Below, one piece after another: positions 1 through 11,300 of a DNA stretch of 64,000 bases; the first letter of the stretch is position 1, and the number at the start of each line of letters is the position of its first letter. A program made the position numbers and the translations under genes. This DNA is from Holothuria scabra. Its lineage: Eukaryota; Echinodermata; Holothuroidea; Aspidochirotida; Holothuriidae. The stretch covers positions 48,704,879 through 48,768,878 of the forward strand of contig CM074187.1 in the NCBI GenBank assembly GCA_037179385.1. Reading direction: 5' to 3'. The notes beneath the pieces are model-generated. The model did no database searches, had not been told where the DNA came from, and worked only from the letters and a program-made list of their open reading frames with translations.

Positions 1-1289
1 ATATTCAACATATTAGCAAGGGTAGGCCGGGTTCAGTCCCCCGTTGGGTATGACAATAAGATGGCTCAATCTCAATTTTCTACCTCTAAAAATGATTTAA
101 CTTGTTGAGGTGGTGAGTCACCCGTCGTGTTCAAGTTGTTTTTGACAACCGACAGACATTTTCCACGTTTGTGGTAACTCAGCAATTACTCTTACTGACT
201 AGAGAACAAGATGATGCAAATTTCAATGTGTTTGAACTGGAAGATTCTTTAGAAATCTCTGAAGATTCCTCGCCTCGATACGAACCAACTATCGATGCTG
301 TTCATTTAGAAAATTGTCTCATTGTATTTTATGCCTAGGTGTTTCACATGGTCTCTTAATCATGGATTAAAACGGCACTAAAGGGAAGTTCTCATTTGGG
401 GAAATTATGCACGTTGTTAACTAACTACGGAATAATCCGGCCCAAAGTTCAGCATGAGACAGGCGCGTAGCTAAAAAAAAAAAAAAAAGGGCGAAGGGGG
501 TGGGGTGGGCGAAGCGGAAGTTTTTGAGGGGGAACAAACCACTCAGCGACTTTTTTTGTTTTGTTTTTTTTTTAGTGTGAAAAATCTGATTTTAAGTTTT
601 TAAGTAATTTATAGGCCTGCGGTTTTTTAAAGGAGTCACGTCTGTATTTCAGTATGATTTTTTGAACTTTCATGTGGGGTACGTCAGACTCATTGAAATC
701 CAAAACACACATATTGCTGGGCAAATAATTTATCATTCCTACAGGTGTAGAATCAAAAGTTTTAAACAAGTGTTTATCGGTATAGTGGTATCGGTAGAGT
801 TGGCCAGTAGGCCTACGTGTTCCCATGCGTTTTCGCGAAGCGCGAGAAAATTTTGGTTCACAATTCCTAACAAAAGACGGTGCCGAAAATGGCACTTTCC
901 GCGACTATTTACCGCACATAAAATACATTGTGGAAATGTGAGTGATATCGTAAAAAAGATACCCCCTGGCTAGACTACTGAGGTGATCCCTACTTTTTCT
1001 AAATTCCTTCCGACCCTCTGGCAAAGGGTCGTTCCGGGCGAAACCAAACTCAAAACTGCTTCCCGAAGAAGTAGGCCTATATTACGTCACTGAAGGACAA
1101 CAAAGTTTGAGAAGTAATTATTCGTTCGTGAAACCTAATGAAAATATTGCTTGTTAGATTCCATAGCTTGCAAAAGACTGTGCAGCCTAGTTTCAATGGA
1201 ACCAGGCTGGAAAAATCAGTAGGGACCCTGTTGCAAGCCCTGACGGGTTGCATCTCTATGTTCAAACATCTCTACGTTAAGACAAAAAA

Positions 1290-1442
1290 AGGCGCCAAAA
1301 GTACACTTTTTCGGTGGGGAAGTACATTTTCATCAGCAATAAGTTTTTATCGGCGCCAAAGTACATTCTCGTCGGCGCCAAAGTTCATTTTTGTCGACCC
1401 CAAAGTACACTCTGTCGGTACCAAAGTAAATTATTTTCGGGA
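1290..1442. repeat. Minisatellite-like tandem repeat, unit about 22 bases
   Basis: Variants of TCGGCGCCAAAGTACATTCT recur about six times. Four are closely spaced between 1351 and 1440, and two diverged ones lie before them. The units carry the palindrome GGCGCC. Nothing suggests coding. Confidence 0.7.
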
Positions 1443-2159
1443 TTTAGAGACATATATAGAGACGTCGGAACATAGGGATGTCCCCGCCCTGACCAGAGTC
1501 AGAAAAAAACCCTGTCTATGTCAGTCTGTCCTCAACTTCACAACCCTGCCGCATTTCTCAAAGTGTGTGAAATGTGAGAACGACCTGTAAATTTATTGCA
1601 ATAAACGCACGTCTTGATCTTTCACACTCGCCAGTGACGTTAGCATAAATCCTGTTATTACCTAGAAATTTGGCTGCTTTGTTATCGTATCTCCCCAAAA
1701 GTCGTAAGTCCCAGGGCAAAACGGAGGAGCATGTCTGTACCACGCACAATGATATGTAAATGAGGTAGTATTACATAGAAGAAGACGCCCACCGGCGAAC
1801 TCTTACGAGATAGAGCAGCATGTGGCTGTTATGTACCTGTTGAAAACAATCCCGAGCATCCATATCCACGCATTGGACTCCACCGGCAGCATACCTGTCC
1901 GTGTGATGTGATTAGCATCTCAGGTCATTTTGTAAGACATTTCGTTTCAACAACACTCTCTTTTCGTCGATTGAAACTTTAGTTTGAGGTCCATTCGGTA
2001 AAACAGCAAGTAGGAAAACGAAGAGGCAAGCTAAGTGAAATCCTTATAACCATCTCTATTTGGATTTGGAGGAGAAGCAGCGAGGGACGAACGTCGCTCG
2101 ATACGAAGTGATCAACAGAAAGTAACCTAACTCGAATGTAACTTGAATGTGTTTTCTCC

Positions 2160-2174
2160 ATGGATCACATGTAA
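2160..2174 (+). promoter_or_regulatory. Possible short upstream ORF in the cubilin leader
   Basis: ATG GAT CAC ATG TAA (four codons and a stop) ends 19 bases before the cubilin ATG and is out of frame with it. It would matter only if transcription starts upstream of 2160, which the sequence cannot show. Its start context is weak (T at -3, G at +4). Confidence 0.3.
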
Positions 2175-2193
2175 CTCATCTAAAAACGTAAAA

Positions 2194-2306
2194 ATGTGGA
2201 ACGCGAAAAACTTAGTTGCTGTTCTAGTATTGAATGTATTGGTATCAATTTCTAGAGTTGGGTCAGACGGTAATCGAGAGAAAAGAGATGTAAACCAGAA
2301 TGAACA
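2194..2306 (+). CDS. CUBN: Cubilin exon 1: signal peptide and furin site (residues 1-38)
   Basis: Begins [18 protein letters not shown], a short basic start followed by a hydrophobic core, as expected for a secretory signal. REKR at residues 28-31 sits where vertebrate cubilin has its furin cleavage motif. The ATG has A at -3 (aaaATGt). The exon ends in ACA|GTAAGT at 2306/2307, splitting codon 38 (phase 2), and joins exon 2 as glutamine. The start was chosen because it gives the signal peptide and the only reading frame that joins exon 2. Transcript data could add 5' non-coding exons. Confidence 0.88.
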
Positions 2307-5300
2307 GTAAGTTGTTTTTGTGTGGTTTGTTACGTTTTGATTCTAACGTAAAGACCAAGTTAGGCCCTCGCTCGCATTACTATTTACTAATGCCCAAACT
2401 TTGCGAGGTTTCAATGATACTGAGTGACTGGCGTTAACTAGGGGTCTAGGCTAAGCAAGAGACATGGCTTCAGTAGGCTGCGAGTTTGACATGCAACAGT
2501 ATGTCCCTACAGTACTGTAACGACCATACTAGAGGCCGTAATTGTGGGCTCAAATTTCAGAAAGAACTGTCATTGTCAGACTCGCCCTGAATGTGAAAAG
2601 GGGCCTGTGTATTATCGTGTGCCAGGGGTGTGATAAGCCGAGCTGAGAAGGGTCAGGTGTCAGTGGGCATTTTTAGGTTAATGCCATTGAGTGCCATAGG
2701 TACTATTCAAAAGACTATATAAGCAGAGCCCTTCAGCAAAAGATCAGAATCCCTCAAACAGCCAGCATTTTCCAGGCTTGTGAAACTGCAGAATCATTAC
2801 TGTACCAATTCATGGCTGCACCAAGAGGTCAAAATTATACACTTATTATTTGCAACCCTACCCAAGACCCGGGGATCCCTGCAGGGATTTCACCAGGGAC
2901 TTCAGAGAAATTTTGTCTCCACAGGGGGAGGACTTGTGCCAGGATTTCACATAAATTGGAAGGCTGGGGAAATTAGGGAGGGACTGTCAAGTAGTTCCCA
3001 ACGGTCAGGTGTGGGGACTTGGCCAGGGATTTACTCTCTGTCAATGCCCCACCCTGCAGGGACTTGGCTGGGCTCTGCTGGAGAATTTAAAAATTTAAAA
3101 ATATGAAGTTCCTGGCTGAGACCTGACCATCCCTGGGTCTAGGGGTTAGGGGTTGCATTTGATAAATTGTGCATTAGGAAGGAAAACTGGGGGGCCAAGA
3201 AAAATTTGGGGGACAAAACTTAGTACAACTGCAGAATGCAACACCCCACTCCAACTTTGGGTCATTCTCTAAAGAATGTCTCGCTTGAACCCACTTTGAC
3301 AATTATTGTTGTCACTTGTCACTCCATTGTTGTCACTCAATTTCAGGAGGGGGGTTGCTTTCTGCAATTGCTCCCGAAACTTTTTGTGTGCAGAATGAAA
3401 TGAAGGTGAACACAGGCTGTTGGCTAATTGGGGTCTGGGGAAAAGGGGATGAAGCTCTTAGATTTCAGCATGTCTCACAGTGAAAAAATACTTCTCAGGA
3501 GATGTATTTTTTAGGTTAATTAACCCAACTGCTAACCAATCTAACTGGGGGGGGGGGGGCAAGGAAAAATATTGAGGGCTGCTTGTTGTCCTTCATCCCC
3601 CTTGCCACTATGACCACTATTGATCATTACTTTGAGTTTTTGTTTGCAATAAAAAGACGCCCTTAAGAAGAAGAGGTGGACCCTGGTGCTTCAAATTAAT
3701 TGTACAATACAGTATCGTTCATAAAATTTTAACTTGCATTTCGTAGCATTGTCAAAGAAAAGTGTTTATATTTCAAATTAAATTAAATTAATTTTTTTCC
3801 TTGGTGTATATCTGATAGAATTTTTCATCTTATTGACAAAACTGGTACTAATTGACGTTCCTTCTGATACCATTTTTTTTTACCAACTTTAAAAGTTAGT
3901 AAATTGTTTGATTGGAACATATGTTTGTGTTCCCTCATGTAAGTATATGATCAGTAGAGACTATAAAAAGTGCATACTGTAAGCTGTAAGATTTTAGGTA
4001 TGCTTATTCTTCACACATATATTGCCATTCACTCTGTGTATACTACTGTAGGTGAGCATGCTTATTATTTTCCATGGCCATTTACCAGTCTGCATGGGTA
4101 GAAAACTCCCCCTCCATACCTTCTTTGTGTCACCTTTGACCCTTCCAGACACATTTCAACTTCATCACATATGTGGGGTTTACGTAAATTTTTCAAGGGT
4201 CGCTGTGGGATTTGGCAACCCTTCTTTCATTGAAGGTTACAGGTAGACACATTCTTTTCTTTCAAGGAATTTTTCATTTTCACCAAGTCTGACAACTCCC
4301 AAAAGCAGGTGGCCTTTCCAGAATTGTGTTTCAATTATTTACAGTTAGATCCCGGTGCAATATGTCCTCCAAACTTCTTTGAAGGGAAGGTTGGAAAACC
4401 AGTAGGCCTATTATCCGGATTCAAATTATTTCAAAGGGGAAATGAAATGTCAAGTGTCAATGTTTGTTCTAAGTTGTTAAAAGTAGGCCTGTGAAATGAT
4501 GGAAAGCAAAAAGGTGAATCTTTAAAAAAGCTTTCCTTATCCTTTCAAAAAAAAAAAACCATAGGCAATTGCAATTGAGGGAGTTGTTCAAGGTAGGCTG
4601 TGAAATGCTGGAAAGCAAAAAATGAATCTTTGAAAACGCCTTTTTAATCCGTCTCAAAAAAAAAAAAAAAAACCCACAAATTTTTGATCGATTGCCATTG
4701 AGGCAGTGAAGCTGAGTAATGGTAGGGCTGGAGTTGGATTCCAAGTCAGGTGAAAATAAGGCACCTGGATTTTTCATCCATGAGCAATCTGTGCCCCCTT
4801 TTTCCATCTGAAATGGCCTATAAAACCTAAAAAAAAAACAAATTTGAACAAAATTGTAGAGTTGGTTGGCACCCTAACTTTGTAATTTCACAGCACAGGC
4901 AGGGGCCAAGCAACTCCTGTTCAGACCTAGTTTTTTAGGTAGCATATCCCCATTAACTTCCCCATTGACTTACACACTAAATCCAAAAAGTAAACAGGCC
5001 TCTAAAAGCTTGTTGCAGTTTTCGCCAGGGTCAAGCTACCCCTCATATGAAAGCTGACAAGATGGCCATTCATGGCACTTTCAATTTACCATATCATGAC
5101 TGTGAAGATTTTTTGCTATTTCACCTCAAAGTTCAACAGGCCGTTGGATTTCACAGGAGCGATTGTTCCCCATCACATGGTGGTCCGGTGGTGATTAAAT
5201 CACAAAACCCCAAAACTGGTTACCACCAATCAGTTCCCACCTATGCATTTTGTAACAGAACCCAAAAGTGGGTTCCCTTGGGTTCCCATGGTGAAAAATG

Positions 5301-8300
5301 ACAGAACCTACAAATGGGTTCCTGTGATTTTTGAAATCCAACGGCTTGTTCAAACCACTTTTTCTAGCCTGGCTTTTCACTTAAATCTCGGTATGCCTCT
5401 GCCAGCTTCTAAGGCCCATAATTTCCATAACATTGCTTCAGTTGAGCCATTTTTTTCACAAATGGTACTTCATTTAATATACTTTCCAAAAAAAAAAAAA
5501 ATTACAGAAAACCCCAGCTCATTCCATAACATCAAAAAAGTGCTCCTTTTAGGAAGTCTATCTGAGGGCCAACAAATGGACACATTAATACACCTTGTTG
5601 GGATTAATGACTAAACAATAGCAAATTTTTGCGATTTTACTCAACGATCACAGTCCTAACACAGCTCTTTCATTTAGGCCTAAATTAAAAATCTAATTAA
5701 AAATTATTATCTGAGACTCTTAGTTCAAGATTAACATTTATCTTGTAAGCTAACGCTTTGATAAGTGTTCAATAATTGTGCCATAACTAAAGTGTATTGC
5801 CTTCTATCAGTATTTTGACTTTTGAGCTGCATGAGATTTTAGGCCAAATTATTTTTGATTAAGATCCATGGCTGTGATATAAACAAATGAACAGTGTGCC
5901 TAATGAAGTAGCAAATGGTTGTTCATATTTTTAGAAATCAACAGAATTATTATTTAATGTGAGGCTAATGGACTATGACATCTGATTGCTCTAATTTTTT
6001 CATCAAAAATGAGAAAATTTGTCCACATACTTCCTCTGTCATGTTGGCTTCTAAATGAAATTCCAGTTCAAATTTATCTTTCAGTAATTCTGCAGCGAGT
6101 GTAACATCTGAAACAAGGCTGGGAAGTTTACTTCCCCTTCGTTGTTTTGGCTGGGTGCCAGTAAAGTGCCTGTAGTTGCTTCCCTGGAGCAATGATCTCC
6201 TGAGGTGAGCACATGTTGTGATGAAACCCACAACAATGGCTATCCCATTCATTGTTTAAGTCTGGTATTCACACCTGTGTGGCAGTGGAGGTTTTGGATC
6301 AATCCTACGTTGAAACTTCACTTCTTGAAACCCTTGCAACTCATTTTCCCTTCTCTTTCTTTCTTCTGGATTGGATTGCATACATTAACTAAAACTTAAC
6401 GTTTTAGCTTCAGCGTGTAAGAAAACAAAGTCCATAGTCACCTTACAAGGAGTTAAAAAAAAAAAATGCCTTGAAGCGAATATTAAGTTGGTTTATGAAA
6501 TTCAACAAATTTTTCCAAGACCTGTTATATTTTCTTCATATTCCAATGACAAATGGTCTATCTTAAACAATCCCCATGTCCTACATACAAATAACTGTTT
6601 TATTAGTGGGTACCTAAAGGAGTTCCTCCAGACAAAAAATTAAAAAATAGGATATATTTTAAACAGCATGAAAAATGAACTGTAACAGTCCAACTCCCAT
6701 GAATAGGACATTTTTGAGCCCAGGTATAAAACGTGTAAATTTATTCAGTTAAAGTGTACCTCAAGTCAAAAAATTCAAAAATCCATATTAAAGACCATGA
6801 AAAATGAATTCCAACAATCCAACTCCCATCTTCATAGGACATTCCTGAGGTGAAATATAAAAGGTTGAAGTTCATTAACTTAAAACAAATTGGTCGATTA
6901 CACAATCATTTGTGACTTTCTTGTTGTACAACTCACATATCATGCTTTGTGTCCCTTTAAAATTAAAAATGTTTTTATGACCTTGAACAATTCCTGTTTG
7001 CTTGCATAGCATGTTGCACAAGGTTATCATACCTTGGTGCAAGGACGGTGTAGTAACATTCGGAAAAACAAAGAAATACAAAGATTGTAATTTGAATAGT
7101 ACAAGAGTGACATCACAAATTATTGGGCAATGTACCATTTTAATTTGAGTGAATAAACTTCAAAATTTTTTATCTCAGCTTAGGAATGCCCTATGAAGAT
7201 GGGAGTTGGACTGTTGGAATTCATTTTTCATTGTCTTTAATATATATTTTTGAATTTTTTGACATGAGGTACACTTTAAAACAAGTTACAGGTAATCTAC
7301 TTCACTCCTACTTACCTCACCTGTTCCACAAATGGACTGTTCCATTTACCGCGGAATACTATCTGGCAATGTCTTCTGTAGGTGGCGCTATAGCCCAATA
7401 GTTTACTGCACAATAATTTGTGACTTTCCTATTGTAATAACTCACATTACAGTTCCTTTTTTGTTTCCCTTTAAATTGAAGGTTTAAGCAAAAATTTCAT
7501 TCTCATATGTGAAAGAGGAACCAAATCTACACAGTGTGGTGAAAGTTTCATTCAAATCGAACTTGAGATATTGGAAAATGAAGTCAGTAGATTTGTGTTC
7601 AAAAGTAAGTTTGAGGGCAGCAGAGCTTTTATCACTTCCTCACATTGACAAAGAATGCTTTGTTTCACTTTGTTTTTTCAGACTGTTTTGTTGACCTTGA
7701 AGTTAATAGGATTAGGACCTCCCTGTGGGGGATGCAAAGTTTGTAAAGTTCTCATGCCACTTATGCAATCACATTTTAATAATGTGTGATTTTTGATAGG
7801 GCTGTGAACGTGTGGCGATTAATCGCTAAACGATCGCATGTGTAAGAAACGTGTGGTAAAAAAGCTACAAGCGATTAATCGCAAAACTTGCTTGACATTT
7901 TGTTAAGGTACAAATGGATAAAAAAAATTTTTTATCCATTTATATTCTCTGATGATCCCTGGTATTTATTAAATGGATCATTCTGGGCATGTTTGAACCT
8001 TGTAGGCTTCAAAATTTCAGAGTTATTTGATTTTAATAACCATGCAACATAATAACAAATACTACTTCTGCATTACCCTCAGTATCAATCATTACATACT
8101 GAAATTATTATTTCTTTGTTGTGATAAGGTAATCGTGATTAATGGCTAAACAATCGCAAATTTTTGAGGTTAAACATTTAGCTATTTTGCTGAATGTTCA
8201 CAGCCCTAATTGTTGAGGAGAAAATCAAGTCAGAAGTTTAAAGGAAAACAAAAGACTGTGCTCTAATGTGGGGATGTGATGTCATAATGTGCTTGCTTCA

Positions 8301-11300
8301 AGTTCACTTTTTGTTGAAAATGTGACAACTTTACATGCTCATATCTTGAGAACCACACATGGGATTTCAATGCAAATTTCACCAAAATGCTTAGAATGAG
8401 TACCCCTCTAACATACCAAATCCTGTTGTGACCTTAAACCCTTTTTTTAAAATTAAAAACATTTTTACAACCTTGAAAACTTGCTATTTGCTTGCACAGC
8501 ATGTTGCACAGAAAGGGGCTTAATTAATTACATCACTCCATAAGAATAAGATTGCTATCACACCTCTGTACAAGGTGCAGAAACTTTCAGAAAAACAAAG
8601 AAATATAAAGATTGTAATTTCAGTAGGACAACAGTGTTATCACTTGTAAATTATTATGCAATGTACCATTTTAATTTGAGTAAATAAACTTCAACATTTA
8701 TATCTTCCCTTAAGAATGTCCAATGAAGATGGGAGTTGGGCTGGTAGAATTCCTTTTTTATGCTGTTTGATATCTATATTTTTGAATTTTTTGACTTGAA
8801 ACCTTCACTCTAACGGTTCAGTTTGGTTTCTAATATGATCAGACACTTTCCAAATTACGCACAAAACCATTACAAGTCAGGACACCTTAAGATTCAAAAT
8901 TGTTACTTTTTCCGTAAAGTCATGTGAGACTTGACTCATTATGCTAATTGTAAGTGTTGACATGTGGTTGTGACCCTTTACCATTCTCCATATCCATATC
9001 AACTGAAGCTAAATTTATTTTTCATGCTATTTATATATATTTTTGAGTTTTTTTACTTGAAGTACACTATACAGGTAAATAGTGCACATTGCTAGAGAGA
9101 AATTTAATAAACTGCTGATTTCAAGCAAAATCAGTGAGATGAAGAGTGTCATAGTTTTTAAATTGGCATTTGCTGGGTATTCTGCACTCTGGTACCTATA
9201 TAATGAGAGATTTCCCTCAGGAGTATTTTGAAAGATGAGAATGGGTCATGACCCTTTGCCAATGGAAATCACCTTGACCATGAATGGGGCTACCTGCTGA
9301 TAGAGTAACCACTTTAAATTGTATTTCTAGTACCAGTGGTGGCCCTTGATGTGTTGTATAAGCTGAGCATTCCAGTCTCTGTGCCATGCATGACCTGAAA
9401 AAGTTTTTGAATCTGGTTTGATTTTGACTTTGAAGAGTGCATCTGGGTCAGTATAGCTGTCAAATTGTGTGTACCTATAAAACCTAAAATGTTTATTAAT
9501 ATCCACATAGTTTAGTTTTGGGTTCATTTTATATTTAACTTCCATGAGGTCTCAGATATTGATACTTGCTGCTGTCCTGTAATTTTATATTCCTGTAGTA
9601 CAGAGTTCTCTAGATGTAGCATTGTTGTCCTGAAGGTCTTTGAGTGCAGATTTGGAAGTTTGCATTAGACTTATCTTAATAGCACTCCCTGTAGACCTAT
9701 TATAATGTAGCCAATGAGGTCTATTTCAAGTAAAACTGAATGACTCTGCAATGAGAAATGCTTTTCTTGGAAAGTGTAATGTAATTCTGTGTGCTATATG
9801 GTACAATGGATGCAGAAAAAAAAAAGGTACTCCAATCAGTGAAGCTTACAGTACACAGTCATGGTGTGCAGTACTGTACAAGAAGCTGGGCTAAGCCCCC
9901 TCTTCCTCAAGTCAAGAAGGAAAACTGGTTTGCTCTCTGAAACTTTCAATAGTTTACATTAAGTTTCCCAAAAACTGGCCCAAATATTGCATCAAATTGT
10001 AAGGATGCTTGAGTAAATTTCACAAAATTTCAAAAGAAGGGGGGTTTTGCCCTCTGTCCGACTGGGTGGTTTGAAACAGCATTCAGTCCTAGTTGTTGGC
10101 TTAGTGCTGGTTGGCAAGGGCCAGTGCCCATCGTTAGACCCACCTCAAGTGGCTCCAACCTGGTGGGGCTGGTGTAGCAACACTGATTGTCACTACACAG
10201 TAACTGCATATCTCAATCAGGATTGATTTGGACTACTGTTAAAAGTTTTGGTGGTTTGCCAGGTACATGGTACAGTAGGAAGTAATTTGAAAATATAAGT
10301 ATAGTCACATGACATATAGTTACATGATTCATTGACATGTGTATTTCAGTGAATTTGAGGGGAGGCGGGGCGGGGGGGGGGGGTCCTTAAGCCAGCAATT
10401 CTAGTCATATTTCAGACAACCATAACATAATGTTGGAGACAGAAGTTTACCCTTTTGTAAAATTAGAAAGCAGAATTTGATGTTTAGGCACTGTACAATA
10501 CTTTTCACTATTCCGATGGAACTTTGTGCAAAATAACAGTAAAAAAAAAGAATTTGGCTTTTAGAAAATTGCGAGTTCATGTCTCTACATTATGTAGACA
10601 GCCGAACACCTTCTGAGACAGGCAATTAAAAGCAACAGTAAAAGATTAGACTAGTAAAAATAGACAAAAGTCATAGACCGGCAGAGTGTGTACATGTAAT
10701 ACAAAACACATAATTAATTAGCTCGAGGTATGATTTTTGTATATTATGGTATGCTATATAGTACTGAAGCTTAGCACACGGTTGTTGTGGTGTGGATGGT
10801 AAATTTGTTATCAGTAACAAGTGAGACTCCCAATGTAAAATTTCAAAGTATTTTTCATAATATTTTAGATCTTTAATATTGCATACAAACCAAGTATTAC
10901 CTCTTGATAAATTTTACATTTGAGGAGAAAAAATAGTGTCACATGACTCCTGATAAGAGCCAGTCGTGAAATGTTCCAGACAGTCTAGATTGTACTTCAA
11001 GTTGGGGTAACTGCAGCCTAGTGTTTGCACGGGTACTAAAAATTAGGACCCGGGTACCCGATCGCCATACCCGTCGGGTACCCGGGTTACCCGGTTTTAC
11101 GGTGACTAAAAGATACGAGCATTTTGTAAAGCATACCCCATAAGACATGCATGGTAACATTAACATCTGTATTGGATAGGTATAGCGATCACATTCCCAA
11201 GTTCAAAAACATTTGATTTGTTAGCAGGTTTAATCGTCTCGTTTTGTTTTAGATCAAAATGACAAGTAAAAAAAAAAACGTAACAGAAAACAGTCAAATA

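Larger units (their letters stand above)
1..2193. other. Upstream region and 5' UTR of cubilin
   Basis: No gene is recognisable. Apart from a minisatellite (1290-1442), a poly-A stretch (about 473-488) and a T-rich stretch (550-572), I see unique-looking AT-rich sequence. TTATAAC at 2044-2050 is a weak TATA-like site 144 bases before the ATG. The transcription start cannot be placed. Confidence 0.4.
6614..8813 (+). mobile_element. MITE family D, older copy (D0), split by D1 and E
   Basis: The left arm (6614-6748) has CAAAAAATTAAAAAATAG and CAACTCCCATGAATAGGAC. The element resumes at about 7400 (CACAATAATTTGTGACTTTC) and again at 8444. It finishes with the mirrored arm CCAATGAAGATGGGAGTTGG to GACTTGAAACC. 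Joined up, it matches the uninterrupted copy at 61927-62499. Confidence 0.65.
6483..9000 (+). mobile_element. Outer repeat (family T) split by nested insertions
   Basis: The left part (6483-6613) and right part (8814-9000) match a continuous stretch at 53700-54000. The left part reads AAGTTGGTTTATGAAATTCA and AATGACAAATGGTC. The right part reads ACACTTTCC, AAACCATTACAA, ACTTGACTCATTATGCTAA and TTGACATGTGG. The 2.2 kb between them is occupied by family D elements, so T is the oldest layer of the cluster. Confidence 0.55.

Noticed and set aside
1138..1590. A 150-codon plus-strand ORF upstream of cubilin
   Set aside because: It spans the minisatellite at 1290-1442, has no recognisable domain and no promoter context.
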